From assembly GCA_937957975.1 (NCBI GenBank), contig CALFFK010000094.1, forward strand, positions 1 through 32,961: a stretch of DNA of 32,961 bases, read 5' to 3'. A program made the translations under genes and the position numbers. A model generated the notes under the pieces. The model made no database searches, had not been told where the DNA came from, and worked only from the letters and a program-made list of their open reading frames with translations. Positions 28,722 to 32,961 of this stretch are shown piece after piece. The stretch comes from an uncultured Neomegalonema sp. (lineage in GTDB: Bacteria; Pseudomonadota; Alphaproteobacteria; Rhodobacterales; Rhodobacteraceae). The stretch's first letter is position 1; each line of letters opens with the position of its first letter.

Positions 28722-31700
28722 ATGAGCGATGATCACTCCAACCATGTACCTCCAGATTGTACGATCTGTTCGGCCGTCGACGAAGTTTCTGGAATCGTCG
28801 ATCTGTCGATGGACGGGTACCGAACCATCGCCCCTGCCCGGCATGTGGCGACCTTTGCGGAGATGAATTACGCAGAAGCGGCGGACCTTATGGCCCGTAT
28901 CGCGGGGGTATTGGCACAGGCGGGGCCGGGGGGTGTTCGGTTCGTCGCTAGGGGAATGGAGCACTTCCATGTCGTCATCGAGAAGGCTGCGCCCGCTATC
29001 CCAAGTCGGTCTGCGCCGCCTCTGCTGACCACCGGCGGCGATGTCGCCATGCTCGACCGCCTGATCGCGCATATCGATGGGGCCGACCATGTCGATCTCG
29101 CGGTCGCCTTTGTCCTGAGGAGTGGCATCGCGTTGCTGCGCCCTTACCTGCAGGATCTACTCGACCGGGGCGGGCGGCTGCGGATGGTCGTCGGCGATTA
29201 CATGGATGTCACCGAACCCGCCGCCCTGCGCGTGTTGCTCGATTTCGAGGGGGATCGAGAGGTTTACGTCTTCGAGGCACGGGCAGACTCGTTCCACCCC
29301 AAGGCCTGGGTCTTCATGGCCAAGGGCGGGGGCGAGGCGATCGTCGGATCGTCCAACCTGTCGCGCACGGCCCTGACCGATGGGGTCGAGTGGAACCTGT
29401 CGACCGGACCCGATGCAAACCGGTGGCGTGAGGTGGCGGAGGCGTTCGACACGCTGCTCGGGCATCCCTCGGTCCGGCCGTTGGACCCTGCCTGGATCGA
29501 CGCCTATGAGGCGCGTCGACAGGCGCATGCCTTGCCCGATTTTGCGAAGGGGATCGTTGAGGAAAGCCCCGCCGACCCGGTCCCGACGCCCCACCTCATC
29601 CAACAGCGCGCGCTTGCGGCTCTGCAACGCGCACGGGACGACGGGGCGCGGGCGGGGTTGGTCGTGCTGGCCACGGGGCTGGGCAAAACATGGCTGGCCG
29701 CCTTCGACAGCCTGCCCTTCGGGCGTGTCCTGTTCGTCGCGCACCGTGAGGAAATCCTGAATCAAGCGATGGCGACCTTCCGGCGCATCCGCCCGGAAGG
29801 CCGCTTCGGGCGGTATGACGGGACCGAGAAGGACGGGGGGGCCGATATCCTGTTCGCGTCGATCCAGACGCTGGGGCGGGCGGCGCATCTCAACGCCTTT
29901 GCGCCCGACCGCTTCGATTATATCGTCGTCGACGAGTTCCACCACGCCGCCGCCGCCACCTATCGCCGCCTGATCGAGCATTTTACGCCCCGCTTCCTGC
30001 TCGGCCTGACGGCGACGCCGGAGCGGACGGATGGGGGCGACCTGCTGCACCTGTGCGACGACACGCTCGTTTTCCGCTGCGACCTGTTCGAGGGAATCGA
30101 GGAGGGGTTGCTCTGTCCCTTCCGCTACTGGGGCGTGCCCGACCCGGTCGACTACGCGCAGATTCCGTGGCGCGGGAACCGGTTCGACGAGGAGGACCTG
30201 ACCCGCGCCCTGGCCACCCGCACCCGGGCGCAGAACGCGCTGGAACAGTACCGCCTGCGCGGGGCTGGAGCGGCGCTGGGGTTCTGTGTCTCGATCGCCC
30301 ATGCGCGGTTCATGGCCGGGTTCTTCGTCGAGGCGGGCCTGCGCGCCGTTGCCGTTCATTCGGGGGACGACAGCGCGCCGCGCACCTCGTCGCTCGACGC
30401 CCTCGCCCGGGGTGATCTCGATATCGTTTTTGCCGTTGACATGTTCAACGAGGGGGTCGACGTCCCCGCCATCCGCACGGTCCTGATGCTGCGCCCAACC
30501 GAAAGCGCAATCGTCTGGTTGCAGCAATTGGGCAGGGGCCTGCGCCGGGCAGAGGGCAAGGAGGCGCTGGCCGTCGTCGACTACATCGGCAACCATCGCG
30601 TCTTCCTGACTAAGGCCCGCGCGCTGCTCTCGGCTCCCGAAGGCGACCGGGCGCTGGCCCTGCGCCTCAATGCCGTGCTGCGCGGGGAGGGGGGATTGCC
30701 GCCAGGATGTGAAGTCACTTACGATTTGGAGGTCGTCGACATCCTGCGCGGACTGCTGCGCACCCGCGATATTGATGATGATATGGAGGCGTTCTACACC
30801 GATTTCACCTTGCGCCACGGACGCCGCCCCACCGCGCTGGAAACCGCGATGTCCGATTTCGACCCACGCGCGCCCAACCATGGCGGATGGATCGAGTTCC
30901 TGCGCCACATGGGAGAGCCGATCCCTGATACAGTCACACAGGGGGGCCGGGGCCTGTTCGCGGATATCATGCGCCGAGCCGACCGCGATGCCCTTGACTG
31001 GCTATCTTGTGCCGTCGAGGCAGGGCTGGCGCGCGGCGTGGCCGAGCCGTTCACCTTGTCCCTCAGTCTCGCCGCATCGCCAGAGCGGACGACAGCGGCC
31101 CGTTCATACTGGGCCATGAGCCACCTGACCGAAAAGGGCGGCCTGCTGAGGCCGGCCCGCCTCCCTGATGATGCACCCCACACCGTCGCCGCCCTCCTGC
31201 GCGAACTGCTGGAATGGCGGCTTGCAATCACAGGTGAGGAAACCCCCGCACCGGATACGGGAATGCAGGAACCAGAGCGCGTGGCCTACGACCCGCATCC
31301 AGCATCCGGCCCCATCCTGTGGCACAGCTACGACCGACCCGATATCGCACCCTTGTTCGATGCACCCTTCAGCCGCGGTTCCTGGAATGCGGGTATCGTG
31401 CGCGTCGACAATCGCCTGATCCTGCTGACGACCCTAAAAAAGGTTAGCCTCGCAGCCGGTAATCATTATGAAGACAAATTTCTCGACCCCCATACACTCC
31501 AATGGCAATCCCAGACCAGCACCCGCAGGGAGTCGCGCCACGGGGCCATCCTTTCGGGGCAGGAAGATGGATCGGAGGTGCATCTGTTCATCCGCGCTAC
31601 GAAACTGCGTAACAGCAAGGCTGCGCCCTTCACCTATTGCGGCCGCGTCCACTTCATCGACTGGGAAGGCGAGCGCCCGATCACCATCCGCTTCGCCCTA

Positions 31701-31760
31701 TCCGAAGCGGTGCCCCGGCACCTGTGGACCGTGTTCGGAGTCAAAGACGGCAGAGAGTAG
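28722..31760 (+). CDS. HIT-like / PLD nuclease / SF2 helicase / DUF3427 fusion protein
   Basis: A 1012-residue multidomain protein, starting at the ATG at 28722 (MSDDHSNHVP); an earlier in-frame ATG at 28677 adds 15 residues. Domains in order: HIT-like (1-90) with CTIC (13-16), APARHVATF (38-45) and a degenerate histidine triad HFHVV (81-85); a phospholipase-D-type nuclease (about 105-255) with His192-Pro-Lys194 and GSSNLS (209-214); an SF2 helicase with Walker A ATGLGKT (317-323), DEFH (404-407), TATPERT (430-436), NEGVDVP (576-582) and QQLGRGLRR (601-609); and a DUF3427-like C-terminus ending near 1012. It is GC-richer than the flanks and lies between IS remnants. A role in nucleic-acid defence is inferred from architecture and setting; no partner gene is present. 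Confidence 0.88.
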   Translation: MSDDHSNHVPPDCTICSAVDEVSGIVDLSMDGYRTIAPARHVATFAEMNYAEAADLMARIAGVLAQAGPGGVRFVARGMEHFHVVIEKAAPAIPSRSAPPLLTTGGDVAMLDRLIAHIDGADHVDLAVAFVLRSGIALLRPYLQDLLDRGGRLRMVVGDYMDVTEPAALRVLLDFEGDREVYVFEARADSFHPKAWVFMAKGGGEAIVGSSNLSRTALTDGVEWNLSTGPDANRWREVAEAFDTLLGHPSVRPLDPAWIDAYEARRQAHALPDFAKGIVEESPADPVPTPHLIQQRALAALQRARDDGARAGLVVLATGLGKTWLAAFDSLPFGRVLFVAHREEILNQAMATFRRIRPEGRFGRYDGTEKDGGADILFASIQTLGRAAHLNAFAPDRFDYIVVDEFHHAAAATYRRLIEHFTPRFLLGLTATPERTDGGDLLHLCDDTLVFRCDLFEGIEEGLLCPFRYWGVPDPVDYAQIPWRGNRFDEEDLTRALATRTRAQNALEQYRLRGAGAALGFCVSIAHARFMAGFFVEAGLRAVAVHSGDDSAPRTSSLDALARGDLDIVFAVDMFNEGVDVPAIRTVLMLRPTESAIVWLQQLGRGLRRAEGKEALAVVDYIGNHRVFLTKARALLSAPEGDRALALRLNAVLRGEGGLPPGCEVTYDLEVVDILRGLLRTRDIDDDMEAFYTDFTLRHGRRPTALETAMSDFDPRAPNHGGWIEFLRHMGEPIPDTVTQGGRGLFADIMRRADRDALDWLSCAVEAGLARGVAEPFTLSLSLAASPERTTAARSYWAMSHLTEKGGLLRPARLPDDAPHTVAALLRELLEWRLAITGEETPAPDTGMQEPERVAYDPHPASGPILWHSYDRPDIAPLFDAPFSRGSWNAGIVRVDNRLILLTTLKKVSLAAGNHYEDKFLDPHTLQWQSQTSTRRESRHGAILSGQEDGSEVHLFIRATKLRNSKAAPFTYCGRVHFIDWEGERPITIRFALSEAVPRHLWTVFGVKDGRE

Positions 31761-31774
31761 AGACGCCACGAAAC

Positions 31775-31790
31775 CTAGCCCGGATTATTC
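31775..31790 (+). repeat. Left terminal inverted repeat of the IS1380-type element
   Basis: CTAGCCCGGATTATTC, facing its partner at 32464-32479. The two mismatches are at the fourth and eighth bases. Confidence 0.75.
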
Positions 31791-31920
31791 ATGGGCGTTC
31801 TCTGATTGGGTGATGGCATGCGTGTTTGCCCGGCCGTTTGGCGGTCATCGACGTTTGGATTTTCAGGTATTGAGGGGTTGCTGATATCGGTTTTGGTCTG
31901 TGGCCTGGTCGCTGCGCCGG

Positions 31921-32367
31921 TCACGGCGCGCGGGCGGCGATGGTGGTGAGCATGTGCGCGATGACGGGCGTGTTGGGCGTGGCGGTCGGGAAAGAGACGC
32001 GAATGCGGGTTTTCATCGTCTCGATGCGGGCGACGATTTTCAGGAAGGTCGTGCGGATTGTCTCGAAGGTAGCGGTGCGCCATCGGGATTTTCGGGGCGC
32101 GGCATTGCGCATGTCGAGCATCAGCCAGTAGGCGGCGGTGTGCAGGAGCAGCCGGAACTGGTTGGCCTCCCAGCGATGGCAGGAGGTGCGGTCGGATGCG
32201 AGGTAGGTTTTGTGTTGCTTGATCCACCTCAACGCATTGCCGCGTCCGACCTCGTGCAGCAGCAGCGTACCGCCGTTGGACGACATCGCACCAACGTCGA
32301 ATTTTGCGTGGATCGGAAAATTATCAACCGGTGACAGGCTGGGCAGGATCGGGGTATCGTCGGACAT
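31921..32367 (-). pseudogene. IS1380 transposase remnant with the catalytic core deleted
   Basis: A 148-residue open frame from the ATG at 32367 (MSDDTPILPSL). The first part, HAKFDVGAMSSNGGTLLLHEVG, is the IS1380 N-terminus. It runs straight into HKTYLASDRTSCHRWEANQF and RLLLHTAAYWLMLDMR, which is the IS1380 C-terminus. About 300 residues with the DDE catalytic core are missing between them (the family is usually around 430-460 residues). The join stays in frame. It is probably inert, though a DNA-binding fragment cannot be excluded. Confidence 0.8.
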
Positions 32368-32463
32368 GGTCGGCGGGAAACTCGATTGGCTTCGTCGTGG
32401 ATGGGTGTGCAAGCGGATTCAGCCGCTTATACCACGCTCGCCAGCCTGAAAAAGACCGCCGGC

Positions 32464-32479
32464 GAATAATCTGGGGTAG
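32464..32479 (-). repeat. Right terminal inverted repeat of the IS1380-type element
   Basis: GAATAATCTGGGGTAG, the inverted partner of 31775-31790. Confidence 0.75.
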
Positions 32480-32605
32480 AGTATTGTTTCTGACGAAACG
32501 AACCCACTGGATTTTATTTGGTGGATCAACTTACCCCGATATTTGAACAAGATAGCTGATACGCCAACGCAAGAGTATGGGGTTCAAATGTCTCGGTCGA
32601 TCCAC

Positions 32606-32635
32606 CGGGACGACGCCTGAATCGGCGTCGTCCCG
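32606..32635 (-). terminator. Strong hairpin after the minus-strand Tyr/Gln/Pro-rich gene
   Basis: CGGGACGACGCC and GGCGTCGTCCCG form a perfect 12-bp stem with the loop TGAATC, 12 bases beyond the stop codon at 32648-32650. The stem strength and position fit a transcription terminator; no T-run follows on the minus strand. Confidence 0.7.
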
Positions 32636-32647
32636 ATCGTGCTTGAA

Positions 32648-32961
32648 CTATTTCCAGGAGCTGTCGTCTTCTGCCCCGGCGGGGGGTTGCTGGTAGATTG
32701 GCTGGGCTGGCTGATAGCTCGGCTGCGCTTGCTGGAAGCTTGGTTGCGTCGGCTGATAGGTCGGCTGGGCGTTCTGATAGACCGTCTCGGTGGCCTGATA
32801 TGAAGGCTGATAGTTCACGGTATCCGTTGCGCCGGTATAGGGCTGGGTGGCGAACGTATCAGTCGTAAAGGATTGGCTGGTGTCGGTGGTGTAGCTTTCC
32901 GTGCTGCCAGTATTGCCGTTCGGGAAATAGGGCTGCGCGTCATAGACGAGTTCACCGAACT
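32648..32961 (-). CDS. C-terminal part of a Tyr/Gln/Pro-rich protein
   Basis: An open frame enters from the right window edge and ends at a TAG (CTA at 32648-32650), giving 104 residues. It begins FGELVYDAQPYFPNGNTG, then a Thr/Ser-rich stretch, then a repeated YQP-x-QP-type region (NYQPSYQATETVYQNAQP, then TYQPTQPSFQQAQP, then SYQPAQPIYQQPP), and ends GAEDDSSWK. The tail is low-complexity and probably disordered. No family was recognised, and the start is outside the window. The strong hairpin just downstream supports it being a real gene. Confidence 0.7.
   Translation of the reverse strand, partial: FGELVYDAQPYFPNGNTGSTESYTTDTSQSFTTDTFATQPYTGATDTVNYQPSYQATETVYQNAQPTYQPTQPSFQQAQPSYQPAQPIYQQPPAGAEDDSSWK

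Larger units (their letters stand above)
31775..32479. mobile_element. Internally deleted IS1380-type element (MITE-like)
   Basis: A 705-bp element bounded by imperfect terminal inverted repeats: CTAGCCCGGATTATTC at the left (31775-31790) and GAATAATCTGGGGTAG at the right (32464-32479), matching at 14 of 16 positions. Inside, the minus strand keeps only the two ends of an IS1380 transposase. The left end lies 14 bases after the stop of the helicase fusion gene. Flanking bases show no obvious target duplication. It cannot move itself but could be moved by a full-length relative. Confidence 0.75.

Noticed and set aside
29157-30908. A 583-codon minus-strand ORF opposite the helicase fusion
   Set aside because: A shadow frame produced by high GC at codon third positions; the plus-strand frame carries all helicase and nuclease motifs.

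Overview
The window looks like part of an alphaproteobacterial chromosome, moderately GC-rich and probably Rhodobacterales-like. This is judged from gene content and protein style: a long CobN, the polyprenyl synthetase / DUF2007 / TrmN6-like block, the rsmB-guaB pair, a CckA-type kinase and a single-chain methylmalonyl-CoA mutase. No rRNA or tRNA gene was seen, and the genus cannot be fixed from sequence alone.

Layout. Bases 1-6207 are housekeeping genes: the tail of a membrane protein, leuC, a convergent polyprenyl diphosphate synthase, a DUF2007 protein overlapping a TrmN6-type methyltransferase, an AT-rich gap with a small secreted ORF, a DUF3228 protein and an M20 amidohydrolase. Bases 6304-15908 form a one-direction cobalamin block: an orphan pqqB, cbiD, cobK, a cobalamin riboswitch, a HupE/UreJ-type membrane protein (probable cobalt importer), bluB, cobW, a four-cysteine exported protein and cobN. 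Convergent to it, on the minus strand, are secDF and yajC, an isoprenylcysteine-methyltransferase-like membrane protein, a glycine-zipper lipoprotein, methylmalonyl-CoA mutase (a B12-dependent enzyme), a CckA-type hybrid kinase, rsmB and guaB.

From about 27.5 kb to 32.6 kb the window changes character. There is a 17-bp tandem duplication, a decayed IS630-type transposase, a clearly GC-richer 1012-residue gene, and a 705-bp IS1380-type element that keeps its terminal inverted repeats but has lost the transposase core. The large gene fuses a HIT-like domain, a phospholipase-D-type nuclease, an SF2 helicase and a DUF3427-like C-terminus. This looks like an acquired accessory segment, and the large gene is the best candidate for a poorly described (possibly anti-phage) system. 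The window ends in the C-terminal part of a minus-strand protein rich in Tyr, Gln and Pro.

How the genes fit together: B12 synthesis, cobalt uptake and lower-ligand synthesis are grouped, and a riboswitch controls the distal part (hupE-bluB-cobW-hyp-cobN). A B12-using mutase lies 4 kb away. PqqB is the odd member, since no other PQQ gene is present.
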